Part shown: piece after piece, positions 1 to 7,280 of the stretch | Layout of the letters: each line of letters starts with the position of its first letter | How positions within the stretch are numbered: the stretch's first letter is position 1 | Assembly (NCBI GenBank): GCA_003645495.1 | Contig: QNFK01000011.1 | Coordinates: forward strand, 1 to 14,332 | Reading direction: 5' to 3' | Length of the DNA: 14,332 nucleotides | From: Gammaproteobacteria bacterium | GTDB lineage: Bacteria > Pseudomonadota > Gammaproteobacteria > Steroidobacterales > Woeseiaceae | Notes under the pieces: generated by a model | The model's database searches: none | The model's input: only the letters and a program-made list of their open reading frames with translations | Told to the model about the DNA's origin: nothing | Program-made: the position numbers and the translations under genes

Positions 1-540
1 CAGGTACTGGGAGATGCCTGGGCAGAATTGCCAACTGAGATAAGAGAATTGCACTGCGCTGAAAACCACAAATGCTTCAGGGGTCGGGCAAATGTCACCA
101 GGGGTCGCTCGTTACTCGCTGATGTTGTAGCGTGGTTCGTCGGCTTTCCATCCGCAAGTGACAAAGTCCCCGTCAGTGTCGAAATACAACGGACCGGCAA
201 ATGCGAGGTGTGGAAGCGCGATTTCGACGGCCACGCGTTTTCAAGTGAAATTACCGTCGGCGAAGGATATTTTTCGCAGCTGATTTGTGAACGGTTCGGG
301 CCGTTCAAATTCGGCATGGGACTGGATCTCGACAACGCAACCCTGCACTACGTGCCGCGGCGATGGACACTGCTCGGTATTCCGATGCCGAGGTTCCTCG
401 CCCCGGCTGGAAAGATGGTCGAAACAGTACTTGACGATAAATTCAACTTCCACGTGGAAGTCGTATTACCAGTTGTCGGCCACATCGTTACCTATCAAGG
501 CTGGCTCAAAGAGCACACTCAGGTGGCGGTCAACTCCTGA
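1..540 (+). CDS. DUF4166 domain protein (5' end outside window)
   Basis: The reading frame is open from base 1. The residues before the first in-window candidate start (TTG at 28) already read as family sequence (LGDAWAELPTEIRELH), so the gene starts upstream of the window. The 179 visible residues match my recollection of DUF4166: an N-terminal LG.AW..LP..IR.LH segment, then a beta-rich body with paired W-K-R-F and G...F.MGL..D...L.Y.P.RW...G.P.P..L.P motifs. The function of DUF4166 is not established; it occurs alone or fused behind a saccharopine-dehydrogenase-like NAD-binding domain, and the missing N-terminus leaves that open here. The last 22 bp overlap the 3' end of the convergent flavoprotein gene. 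No signal peptide or membrane segment is seen in the visible part. Confidence 0.8.
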   Translation, partial: QVLGDAWAELPTEIRELHCAENHKCFRGRANVTRGRSLLADVVAWFVGFPSASDKVPVSVEIQRTGKCEVWKRDFDGHAFSSEITVGEGYFSQLICERFGPFKFGMGLDLDNATLHYVPRRWTLLGIPMPRFLAPAGKMVETVLDDKFNFHVEVVLPVVGHIVTYQGWLKEHTQVAVNS

Positions 541-2357
541 ACAGCGCGGTAGCCGTGCTTTATGGCGGCGTCGGTGTTAGCGGCGGCACCGGCATCTGAA
601 TTCGCTATCGCGATCCTGCCAAATTGTTTGCGGCCTTTGACCCAGGGTTTGTCTTCTTCTGACGCGTAATCGGGCTCCCAAGTCAGGCCCGGGCTATAGG
701 AATAACCGTGTGCCCAGCGATTGACCGTGATGGCCTGGATGTCCTTCCCCGCATCGAATCCCCCACCGGACAACGCCTGGTCGAGCTGATCACGCACGTG
801 CCCTTCAAAATCGCTAAATGATGTTTCCAGCAACTTGCGACGACCGGCACGCCACTGATCGGGGCCCTGGATATCTGCGAAATATGGCACGTAACACATG
901 TGCAGCACCATCGGATCATCCGGTGTATTGCCGAATTTGTAATCACCGATAGATACCGGGTAATCGAGTTCGGCCTGTTTGAAAAAGCCATTGGTGTAGT
1001 AAACAAAATCCAGCCCCAACTCTGCGAACGCACGCCAGTTGCGAATCATTACCTTGGTATAAGTCAGGGGAATCTTGACGTTATAGGAAAGTCCTTTCTT
1101 TTGCTCCTCTGGCAAGTCGCTACATATATAAGGAATGGCACTGTTGTAGCAGGCGAGGATGCATTTTTTCGCTCGTACTGTGTGCGCATCACCAGTGTGA
1201 ATGTAAGTAATGTCGACCGCGCTACCGTTCGCTGTGTGACTCGTGTTCACTACAGTGCTATTGAGACGTATCCGGACCGGCGAACCACTTTGATCAAGTT
1301 TCGAATAGTCGACCCTGGTTGTCACCACGTCTTCCATTGTAGATCCCGGCACAGCATCCGGAACAAGTTTACGCACCAACAATCGTGCAACTGAGGCATT
1401 GCCGTCCGGAAAATGAAATATATAGGGCTCGTCGCCACGATGACCGACTCTTTTCAGCGTGTGATTGAGTCCGGGCATGCCACCATCGTAGCCCTGCACC
1501 GCAGAAGCCGGAATTTCATCACTGCCAACACACCAGAAACTCATGCCCCAACGGCGAAAAATTTCCAGTACCTGCTGATCTACTTTTACCAGGTCACGCA
1601 GAAACGTGTTGTAGCTCATCTTGCGGAGTTTGCGGACTTTCTCTTCACGAGTCAGACCTGGCAGGTAATCACGCTCATCGGTCCACAACCGTACGAAATC
1701 TTTTCGTGCCTGCTCCGACATCGGTGAAAGTGCGGCGAATTCCTCCCAGGGAATCTTGTTGTAGCCGACCACGAGTTTTTGCTCACCGTAGGTTTCCTTG
1801 TCAAACACAATACCTTTGCCCAGACCCATCGATGAGTAGAGATCCTGGTCATACGCTTTGTAGAATTTCTGCACATCGATGCCAATATCGACCAGCAGGT
1901 CTTTCGAAACCTGCGTATACGAAGATGGCGTATCGATGGCCTCGGTGCCACCGTAGCCGATGCGAGTTTTGCCATCGATTGAAAACTCGTTGCGTTTGGC
2001 ATGCCCGCCAAAATCATCGTGATTGTCGAGAATCAGAATTCTCGCGCCCGGATTACTTTTGCGAAAGAAGTGCGCGGCGGACAGGCCACTAATGCCACCA
2101 CCGACAACGACCAGGTCATATTCATCTTCAGGAGCGCTGTTCGGCCAGGTTGCGCCGGAAACACGTGCATGCATGGTTTCCCAGGCGCCATCGTGGCTGC
2201 CACGAAGACCGGTCTTGGCGGGCGGATAGTAATCCGGGCCAAGCGCAAATTTTGCCGGGTCAGCGCCAAATACTTCCGCCCATGGCGATATGAGCGACGC
2301 GCCTATTGCCACCTGCGTACCGTTGAGAAAGTCGCGACGCGTAATGTTGTCTTTCAT
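519..2357 (-). CDS. Tat-exported spermidine-dehydrogenase-like FAD oxidoreductase
   Basis: This 612-residue flavoprotein is close in length and pattern to the Pseudomonas spermidine dehydrogenase SpdH. That enzyme cleaves spermidine to 1,3-diaminopropane and 4-aminobutyraldehyde. The N-terminus carries a twin-arginine motif (TRRDFLNG, residues 6-13) and a hydrophobic stretch, so it is probably exported folded with FAD bound. The dinucleotide-binding motif GGGISG lies at residues 86-91 after DLVVV, and an acidic-end strand (ILILDNHDDFGGHAKRNEF) follows. The C-terminal part has the family's VNRWAHGYSY and the IAIANSDAGAAANTDAAI FAD-contact region. The start is supported by a GGGGGA ribosome site just before the ATG. 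It is divergent from the D-amino-acid-oxidase-like gene and next to an amine dehydrogenase operon, which supports an amine-type substrate. The exact substrate is inferred, not shown; many relatives are simply annotated as NAD(P)/FAD-binding proteins. Confidence 0.85.
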   Translation of the reverse strand: MKDNITRRDFLNGTQVAIGASLISPWAEVFGADPAKFALGPDYYPPAKTGLRGSHDGAWETMHARVSGATWPNSAPEDEYDLVVVGGGISGLSAAHFFRKSNPGARILILDNHDDFGGHAKRNEFSIDGKTRIGYGGTEAIDTPSSYTQVSKDLLVDIGIDVQKFYKAYDQDLYSSMGLGKGIVFDKETYGEQKLVVGYNKIPWEEFAALSPMSEQARKDFVRLWTDERDYLPGLTREEKVRKLRKMSYNTFLRDLVKVDQQVLEIFRRWGMSFWCVGSDEIPASAVQGYDGGMPGLNHTLKRVGHRGDEPYIFHFPDGNASVARLLVRKLVPDAVPGSTMEDVVTTRVDYSKLDQSGSPVRIRLNSTVVNTSHTANGSAVDITYIHTGDAHTVRAKKCILACYNSAIPYICSDLPEEQKKGLSYNVKIPLTYTKVMIRNWRAFAELGLDFVYYTNGFFKQAELDYPVSIGDYKFGNTPDDPMVLHMCYVPYFADIQGPDQWRAGRRKLLETSFSDFEGHVRDQLDQALSGGGFDAGKDIQAITVNRWAHGYSYSPGLTWEPDYASEEDKPWVKGRKQFGRIAIANSDAGAAANTDAAIKHGYRAVQELTAT

Positions 2358-2514
2358 GAGTTCCCCCGAGCTTTGCTGAGATTATCGTTGCAGAACACTG
2401 TACGAGAAGCACCTTTACTTGGAAAGACCTGTACCAGATGGTGTTCAAAAAATTGAGTTTGATTTGAGCAGGCACTAGTCTTGGCAGCGTAGTTTCTCAG
2501 GGGGAACATAAACG
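2358..2514. other. Divergent intergenic region between two flavoenzyme genes
   Basis: These 157 bp must hold the promoters for the spermidine-dehydrogenase-like gene (minus) and the D-amino-acid-oxidase-like gene (plus). Both ends have clear purine-rich ribosome sites: GGGGGA before the minus-strand ATG and GGGG at 2500-2503 on the plus strand. The AT-rich stretch around 2446-2468 is the likeliest promoter area, but I see no convincing -35/-10 pair and no obvious operator. Confidence 0.5.
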
Positions 2515-3663
2515 ATGCCACGGCCCAAAAATCAGGTTCGTCGTAACCTGCTTAAAACGATCGGTGCCGGCGCGCTTGCAACAACTCTGGCTGGATGTGC
2601 CCCAATGGTGGCCAGCAGCACTAAATACGAGCGCGCGTATTCCAGGAAACCGTGGGTTGCGCCACGGATATCGATGGACAACGTAATACGGTCAATTGTT
2701 GGCCATCGGCCGTATCGCCCTTCCGGATTTGTTGTCAGGAGCGAACAATATGACGACAAGACTGTGGTCCATAACTACGGGCACGGTGGTGGTGGAATAA
2801 GCCTTTCGTGGGGCTCCTCTGCTCTGGCCGTTCGTGAAACTCTCGGCATGCAACCCGGTGAAGTTGCGGTAATTGGCAGTGGCATTATGGGCCTTACCAG
2901 TGCCCGCTTGCTGCAGGATGCTGGCTGGAAGGTCAGCATCTACACACGCAATGTGGCCCGCCATACAACTTCCAATGTAGCAGCCGGTGAGTGGGGGCCG
3001 TTTAGCGTCCACGATCCTGATGTTTCCTCTGCTGCCTTTAAATCGCAACTGAATTGGGCTGCGCGAGTTGCGCACCATGCCTTTACTAACCTGGGTGGCG
3101 CCGATTACGGTATTCGCTGGTTGGAAGGCTACTTCATGCGCGACACACCATTGGATTCGAGTGAAGAAGACGGAGAATTTGCCGATCTTTATCCGTATTC
3201 AGCAATCCTGGGGCCGGGCGAACACCCGTTCGCCTCACCCTACGCGCGACGAATTGTAACCATGCAATTCGATCCCGGAACGCTTCTTAGGCGATTAGTC
3301 GAAGATTTTCAGATTGCCGATGGACGATTCGTCATCCGCAACTTTGCAGACAGGGATGATGTTCTGTCTTTGACGGAGCCGGTTATCTTTAACTGTACTG
3401 GCCTTGGAGCAGCAAAATTATTCGACGACAACGAGTTGACACCGGCCAAGGGTCAGCTGGTGTTCCTGCCGCCCGATCCCGCTATCGACTACATGACGTT
3501 TGGTGGCGGTCAGGGACAGTTGTACATGTTTCCGCGTTCTGATGTGTTATTACTTGGCGGTACTTTTAAGTTGGGTGATTACTCGACTCATGTCGAAGAT
3601 GACGAGACAGCGCGCATTGTCTCGGAGCACCAAAAGTTTTTCTCTGATTTCGGCGAATCCTGA
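2515..3663 (+). CDS. Circularly permuted D-amino-acid-oxidase-like FAD lipoprotein
   Basis: This 382-residue protein begins with a twin-arginine-like RRNLLKT, a hydrophobic run and a lipobox (LAGC), suggesting a Tat-exported lipoprotein. Segments of D-amino acid oxidase (DAAO) are recognisable but out of order. The usual C-terminal block comes first: G-RP-RP at residues 64-69, then HNYGHGGGG at 86-94 and LSWG. It is followed by the usual N-terminal FAD motif VIGSGIMGL (GSGIMG at 121-126), then TTSNVAAGEWGPF and the mid-protein NCTGLGA and KGQLVFL. The protein ends after LLLGGTFKLGDYSTHVED, the block that in ordinary DAAO immediately precedes G-RP-RP. The ATG is preceded by a GGGG ribosome site. 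The predicted role is oxidative deamination of a D-amino acid or related amine at the membrane; the substrate is unknown. It stops 161 bp before the amine dehydrogenase operon on the same strand. Confidence 0.8.
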   Translation: MPRPKNQVRRNLLKTIGAGALATTLAGCAPMVASSTKYERAYSRKPWVAPRISMDNVIRSIVGHRPYRPSGFVVRSEQYDDKTVVHNYGHGGGGISLSWGSSALAVRETLGMQPGEVAVIGSGIMGLTSARLLQDAGWKVSIYTRNVARHTTSNVAAGEWGPFSVHDPDVSSAAFKSQLNWAARVAHHAFTNLGGADYGIRWLEGYFMRDTPLDSSEEDGEFADLYPYSAILGPGEHPFASPYARRIVTMQFDPGTLLRRLVEDFQIADGRFVIRNFADRDDVLSLTEPVIFNCTGLGAAKLFDDNELTPAKGQLVFLPPDPAIDYMTFGGGQGQLYMFPRSDVLLLGGTFKLGDYSTHVEDDETARIVSEHQKFFSDFGES

Positions 3664-3810
3664 TTCGTGACGCCACATATCAGCATCACCAGTAACGTGA
3701 TGGACACAACACACAATCATGTTGCATCTTATGGGACGCAGCACCACTGGAAGTCCTGGCGTGCTAAGATTCCGCGCTGGTGCGACCAAGACAACAAATT
3801 CACCGGCAAC

Positions 3811-3816
3811 GGAGGA
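3811..3816 (+). promoter_or_regulatory. Ribosome binding site fixing the heavy-chain start
   Basis: A perfect GGAGGA lies 8 bases before the ATG at 3825. The reading frame is open further upstream to about 3780, but only this ATG has a strong ribosome site and is followed directly by a signal peptide. The site therefore decides the start of the amine dehydrogenase heavy-chain gene. Confidence 0.8.
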
Positions 3817-3824
3817 TAACAACA

Positions 3825-4931
3825 ATGCGCGTCATCACCCTTATTGCGCTCTACCTGGCGCTCTGGATACCGGCAGCCAATGCCCAGCTTCAACCGGATA
3901 CGATCGGGCAAGAGACCATGTCAGCGCCTGCCGAGAGTTGGTTCATTTCAAAGACGAGCGCTGGCGCGTACATCTACGATGGCCTAAGCGGAGAGATGCA
4001 GGGTATGTTGTCGCTCGCCAGCAATTTTACAGCCAGCGTACAGCCGTACGGCCCTCGTCGTGAATTCTATGCTGCAGAAAGCTATTACTCACGTGGTGTC
4101 CACGGCGACCGAACCGATGTCGTCACCATCTATGACTACGAAAACCTCTCACCCGTCGCCGAGATCGAGATTCCGCAGAAGATCGCCGTGCTCTCCATGC
4201 CTGGTCACCTCGCCCTGACCGGCAACGGCCGTCACCTGGCGGTTTTTAACATGACGCCGGCACAATCAGTATCAATTGTCGATGTTGAAAACAGAACTTT
4301 TGTCGGTGAAATATCGACACCGGGTTGCGCCGTCATTATGCCAATTGCCGACAATGATTTTCTGATGATTTGCGGCGATGGCACGATTCAGTTGATTCAG
4401 CTCGACGACAGTGGCAATGAGTCGAATCGCGTGCGTAGCGAACAGTTTTTCGTTGTTGAAGAGGATGCCGTATTCGATTTGCCCGTGAGGACCAAAGACG
4501 GCTGGTTGCTTATTTCACATGCCGGCAAGGCATTCGATGTTTCGAAAGAGGGTACGCAACTTACTGTTAGCGAGTGGTCGATCGTCACAGAAGAGGACGC
4601 AGAAGAAAAGTGGCTGCCCGGTGGCTGGCAACTCAAATCATTGCATCAGGAACTTGGCCTGCTCTACATACTGATGCACCAGGGCGAAGAGTACACGCAC
4701 CACGAACCCGGTTCGGAAATTTGGGTCGTCGACATCAAACAGCGACGACGCATTGCAAGAATCGAACTTGAAGTTCCTGCGGACAACCTGGTGGTTACCC
4801 AGGAATCTGAGCCAAAACTGATTGTCGCTGACACCGAGGACGGACTGCATGTCTATGACGCGCTGCAGATGAAGGTTGAACGAACAATCGAGGATCCAGG
4901 CCCTTCTGCAGCGTTTTTGGTGGATTTCTGA
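3825..4931 (+). CDS. aauB: TTQ amine dehydrogenase heavy (large) chain
   Basis: This is the large subunit of a periplasmic quinoprotein amine dehydrogenase of the MauB/AauB family, a seven-bladed beta-propeller that packs against the TTQ light chain and shapes the substrate channel. The 368-residue product starts with a Sec-type signal peptide (RVITLIALYLALWIPAANA, cleavage probably before QLQ). Family patterns include an S-YSRG--GDRTDVVTIYD block, EIEIPQK, NMTPAQSVSIVDVE and STPGCAVIMP. The two cysteines in TPGCAV and MICGDG could form the disulfide seen in this family. It is slightly shorter than well-studied heavy chains. It is the first gene of a five-gene operon whose order fits aauBEDA. 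The symbol is chosen for that order and for the light-chain sequence; mauB is the alternative if the substrate is methylamine. Confidence 0.87.
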   Translation: MRVITLIALYLALWIPAANAQLQPDTIGQETMSAPAESWFISKTSAGAYIYDGLSGEMQGMLSLASNFTASVQPYGPRREFYAAESYYSRGVHGDRTDVVTIYDYENLSPVAEIEIPQKIAVLSMPGHLALTGNGRHLAVFNMTPAQSVSIVDVENRTFVGEISTPGCAVIMPIADNDFLMICGDGTIQLIQLDDSGNESNRVRSEQFFVVEEDAVFDLPVRTKDGWLLISHAGKAFDVSKEGTQLTVSEWSIVTEEDAEEKWLPGGWQLKSLHQELGLLYILMHQGEEYTHHEPGSEIWVVDIKQRRRIARIELEVPADNLVVTQESEPKLIVADTEDGLHVYDALQMKVERTIEDPGPSAAFLVDF

Positions 4932-5486
4932 GTGATGCTGGATCCGCTGATCCTCAAGGGTATTTCGATCGGTTTCGGTCTGCTTTTCCTGTTGGCGGCC
5001 ATACACAAGCTTTCGACGGCGCAGCAGTTTCGAGTAGTACTGGAGGAATACCAGGTCATGCCGCAGGCCCTGGCAGGACCCGTCGCACGTGTGGTTCCGC
5101 TGCTGGAGTTGCTGCTCAGTATTGGTTGGTTTGCAGGATACCGGCCAGAACAGGTCGCAATATCAAGCGCGGCCCTGCTGGCAGTTTACACATCCGCAAT
5201 CGGCATCAATTTGCTGCGTGGACGAATCCATATCGGCTGCGGCTGTGGCGTCGCCGGATCAGCGGACGACGATCAGCAATTGTCCTCCGGTCTGCTGATT
5301 CGCAACAGCGCTCTCATTGGGCTCGCCCTGGTCGCCACAGTCCCGACAACCTCGCGATCTTTTTCGGTCATCGACTACGTAACGCTTGGAACTGCATTGC
5401 TCGCCGGCGTGCTGCTCTACCTGGCAGCCAACCAATTGCTGGCGAACGGCGCCGCGATCGAGACATGGAGGAACAAGCATGACTGA
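4932..5486 (+). CDS. aauE: MauE/AauE-type membrane protein for light-chain maturation
   Basis: This 184-residue integral membrane protein has four or five hydrophobic helices and the MauE hallmark HIGCGCG, with Cys at about residues 103 and 105. In methylamine dehydrogenase systems MauE acts with the thioredoxin-like MauD in exporting or folding the disulfide-rich light chain. The cytoplasmic-membrane vitamin-K-reductase/DoxX-like fold suggests that it shuttles electrons or disulfides for MauD. The gene follows the heavy-chain stop codon without a gap. Translation could begin at GTG 4932 or ATG 4935; a weak GGTGG at 4919-4923 serves either. Its 3' end overlaps the aauD start by 8 bp, suggesting coupled translation. 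Confidence 0.87.
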   Translation: MMLDPLILKGISIGFGLLFLLAAIHKLSTAQQFRVVLEEYQVMPQALAGPVARVVPLLELLLSIGWFAGYRPEQVAISSAALLAVYTSAIGINLLRGRIHIGCGCGVAGSADDDQQLSSGLLIRNSALIGLALVATVPTTSRSFSVIDYVTLGTALLAGVLLYLAANQLLANGAAIETWRNKHD

Positions 5487-6114
5487 GGGCTTGCTGGTTT
5501 CGAATCTGATCCTTTGGGTCATCGTTATAATTTTGGCGCTGGTCGTGCTGGCACTCGCACGGCAGGTCGGCATTTTGCACGAGCGGGTCGCACCGGCGGG
5601 CGCCTTGATGCCCACGTCCGGACCGAAAGTCGGCGAAATGACAGAGCCGATGTCGCTTACCGATCTGGACGGCACCCCGATCACGATTGGCGGCCTCAGT
5701 AAAGACGGATTCGCGACGTTGGTCATGTTTATTTCGCCAACCTGCCCTATTTGCAAGTCTCTCGTACCGACGGCCAAATCGCTGGCCAATACGGAACGCA
5801 ATCGACTGCGCTTAGTATTTGCAAGTGATGGCGACAAACCTGAGCAACATCACGCCTATGCCCGCGACCTCGATCTCGACAAGTATCCGTATGTTTTATC
5901 GCAACCGCTGGGCATCGGTTACCAGGTTAGCAAGTTGCCGTTTGCGGTCTTAATTGGCGGCGATGGCACTTTGCAGAGTAAGGGGCTGGTCAATAGTCGT
6001 GAGCACCTTGAAAGTTTGATCGAGGCGATGGATACGGGAGTAGCCACGCTGCAGGATTACATGGGCGCAAATCAGTCCGAATTCGAAAACCCGGTGAAGG
6101 AACAGAACTTATGA
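5479..6114 (+). CDS. aauD: MauD/AauD thioredoxin-like accessory protein
   Basis: This 211-residue membrane-anchored thioredoxin-fold protein has an N-terminal membrane segment (about residues 8-28, LILWVIVIILALVVLALA). The periplasmic domain has the redox motif CPIC at residues 89-92 within FISPTCPICKSLVP, and the cis-proline loop SKLPFAVLI. MauD proteins are required to form the correct disulfides in the amine dehydrogenase light chain and to keep it stable. The start at ATG 5479 is supported by GGAGGA at 5467-5472; an in-frame extension upstream lies inside aauE and lacks such a site. It overlaps aauE by 8 bp and the light-chain gene by 4 bp (ATGA), so all of these are probably translated from one message. 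Confidence 0.9.
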   Translation: MTEGLLVSNLILWVIVIILALVVLALARQVGILHERVAPAGALMPTSGPKVGEMTEPMSLTDLDGTPITIGGLSKDGFATLVMFISPTCPICKSLVPTAKSLANTERNRLRLVFASDGDKPEQHHAYARDLDLDKYPYVLSQPLGIGYQVSKLPFAVLIGGDGTLQSKGLVNSREHLESLIEAMDTGVATLQDYMGANQSEFENPVKEQNL

Positions 6115-6653
6115 AAAAAGATAGCCTCATCGATAAATCTTACGCATGGCTCGACCGGCATACCGGCGACAGTAGTCGCCAGCTGGCCAGGAGCACATCC
6201 CGGCGCGGTTTCATTGGCAAGCTCGGCGCAATGCTGGCCGGTGTTGCATTCTTGCCGCTATTGCCAGTGTCGAGGCCTTTTGCGCAAGAGACGCTTGGGG
6301 AGATAGGCGATCCACAAAGCTGTGACTACTGGCGCTATTGCGCACTCAGCGGCACGCTTTGTACCTGCTGCGGTGGAACGACGACCTCATGCCCTCCGGG
6401 GGCGGAGATCTCACCAATTACCTGGGTTGGTACTTGCAGAAACCCGGTGGATGACATGGACTACCTGATTTCCTACAACGATTGTTGCGGCAAGTCGACT
6501 TGCAGACGGTGTTCGTGTCACAACACTGAACGCGAACTACCAGTCTACTACCCTTCAAAGAGTAACAGCGTTCTCTGGTGCTTCGGCACTGAAGCGCGCA
6601 ATTATCATTGCACGGTTGCCGGCGTCCTCGGCGTGGCTGCAACCGACGACTGA
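6111..6653 (+). CDS. aauA: TTQ amine dehydrogenase light chain
   Basis: This 180-residue catalytic subunit carries the tryptophan tryptophylquinone cofactor. The long leader has a twin-arginine motif (SRRGFIGKLG, from residue 30) as in known light chains. The mature part starts near residue 60 and aligns without gaps to Paracoccus MADH light chain through residue 113 (offset 48). Trp57 and Trp108, which are cross-linked to TTQ, are W105 and W156. The Asp76 equivalent is D124, and the Cys ladder is conserved, with two extra Cys shared with aromatic amine dehydrogenase. The sequence CTCCGGTTTSCPPG and the DYLISYNDCCGK stretch resemble the aromatic enzyme; ELPVY and LWCFGTE resemble methylamine dehydrogenase. 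Oddly, the Asp32 equivalent is Ser80. Substrate class is therefore uncertain, though the gene order favours aau. Confidence 0.92.
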   Translation: MKKDSLIDKSYAWLDRHTGDSSRQLARSTSRRGFIGKLGAMLAGVAFLPLLPVSRPFAQETLGEIGDPQSCDYWRYCALSGTLCTCCGGTTTSCPPGAEISPITWVGTCRNPVDDMDYLISYNDCCGKSTCRRCSCHNTERELPVYYPSKSNSVLWCFGTEARNYHCTVAGVLGVAATDD

Positions 6654-6654
6654 C

Positions 6655-7056
6655 GTGTTAGTCCGGCTACAAATACTGGCGGCGACGATGCTGGTAATTA
6701 CTGCATTTTCTGCACGTGCCGACGCGGAGAAAAACTACCTGCTACATTGCAGCGGCTGTCACCTGCCAAACGGTATCGGCGACCCGCCGAATACCCCCAC
6801 CCTGCGCGATACCATAGGCAAAATCGTCGCAACACCCGAGGGACGGGATTACATCATCCGCGTGCCAGGCTCATCGCAAACACCAATGAGCGACCAACAA
6901 CTGGCCGACGTCCTTAACTGGATGTTGACCGAATTCAATAGTGAGACCCTACCGAAAAATTTCGAACCTTTGAGCGCGCAGGAAGTATCCAGTTCCCGCG
7001 GACAGATACTCGCTGATCCGCTGAAATACCGCGCACGGTTCTGGCCGGACAACTAA
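6655..7056 (+). CDS. Small mono-haem cytochrome c, likely electron acceptor
   Basis: This is a small c-type cytochrome of 133 residues if it starts at GTG 6655, one base after the light-chain stop. That start gives a signal peptide (LQILAATMLVITAFSARADA). A TTG at 6616 would start inside the light-chain gene and spoil the leader. The haem motif CSGCH follows near the mature N-terminus. A Met in the later TPMSDQQLADVLNW segment is the likely sixth ligand. The Alcaligenes aau cluster also has a small mono-haem cytochrome directly after aauA, so the inferred job is to take electrons from TTQ, in place of the amicyanin found in mau clusters. It has only one CxxCH, so it is not the di-haem TTQ-synthesis enzyme MauG. 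Confidence 0.85.
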   Translation: MLVRLQILAATMLVITAFSARADAEKNYLLHCSGCHLPNGIGDPPNTPTLRDTIGKIVATPEGRDYIIRVPGSSQTPMSDQQLADVLNWMLTEFNSETLPKNFEPLSAQEVSSSRGQILADPLKYRARFWPDN

Positions 7057-7066
7057 CACTAACCAT

Positions 7067-7082
7067 GCCTCACCAGTGAGGC
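7067..7082 (+). terminator. Inverted repeat after the amine dehydrogenase operon
   Basis: GCCTCAC and GTGAGGC face each other across two bases, just 10 bp after the cytochrome stop. As RNA this gives a short GC-rich hairpin (six pairs with a four-base loop). There is no run of T after it, so it is a weak candidate terminator or a transcript-end stabiliser; a protein-binding palindrome is also possible. Confidence 0.4.
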
Positions 7083-7280
7083 TAAACGTCATTGTACAAG
7101 CCAGCTGCCATCTGCCTGCAAACAAGCAGTTCCGACAAAGAAGCTAACGCGCGACCTTCTCCATATTTTCCTTATCGATTTTTCTGCGTACGTACAAGTG
7201 CGAATTGTGATCGCTGTCTTTTGGGTATCGGATTGAAATGAGCGAGACACCATTAATTGAATCGCGATCTCGCCAGGAAT

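Noticed and set aside
900..2017. Long open frames on both strands inside the spermidine-dehydrogenase-like gene
   Set aside because: They lie wholly in other frames of a well-supported gene and their translations show no family features.
3684..3702. Inverted repeat CATCAC / GTGATG with a 7-nt loop between the D-amino-acid-oxidase-like gene and the amine dehydrogenase operon
   Set aside because: Six pairs of moderate strength with no T-run and no extension; short repeats of this size occur by chance. It could be an operator but nothing else supports it.
6616..6654. TTG start giving the cytochrome c a longer N-terminus inside the light-chain gene
   Set aside because: The added residues break the signal peptide pattern; GTG 6655 just after the light-chain stop gives a normal leader.
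6655..7056. Considering the cytochrome as MauG
   Set aside because: MauG is a much larger di-haem protein; here there is one CxxCH and about 110 mature residues.
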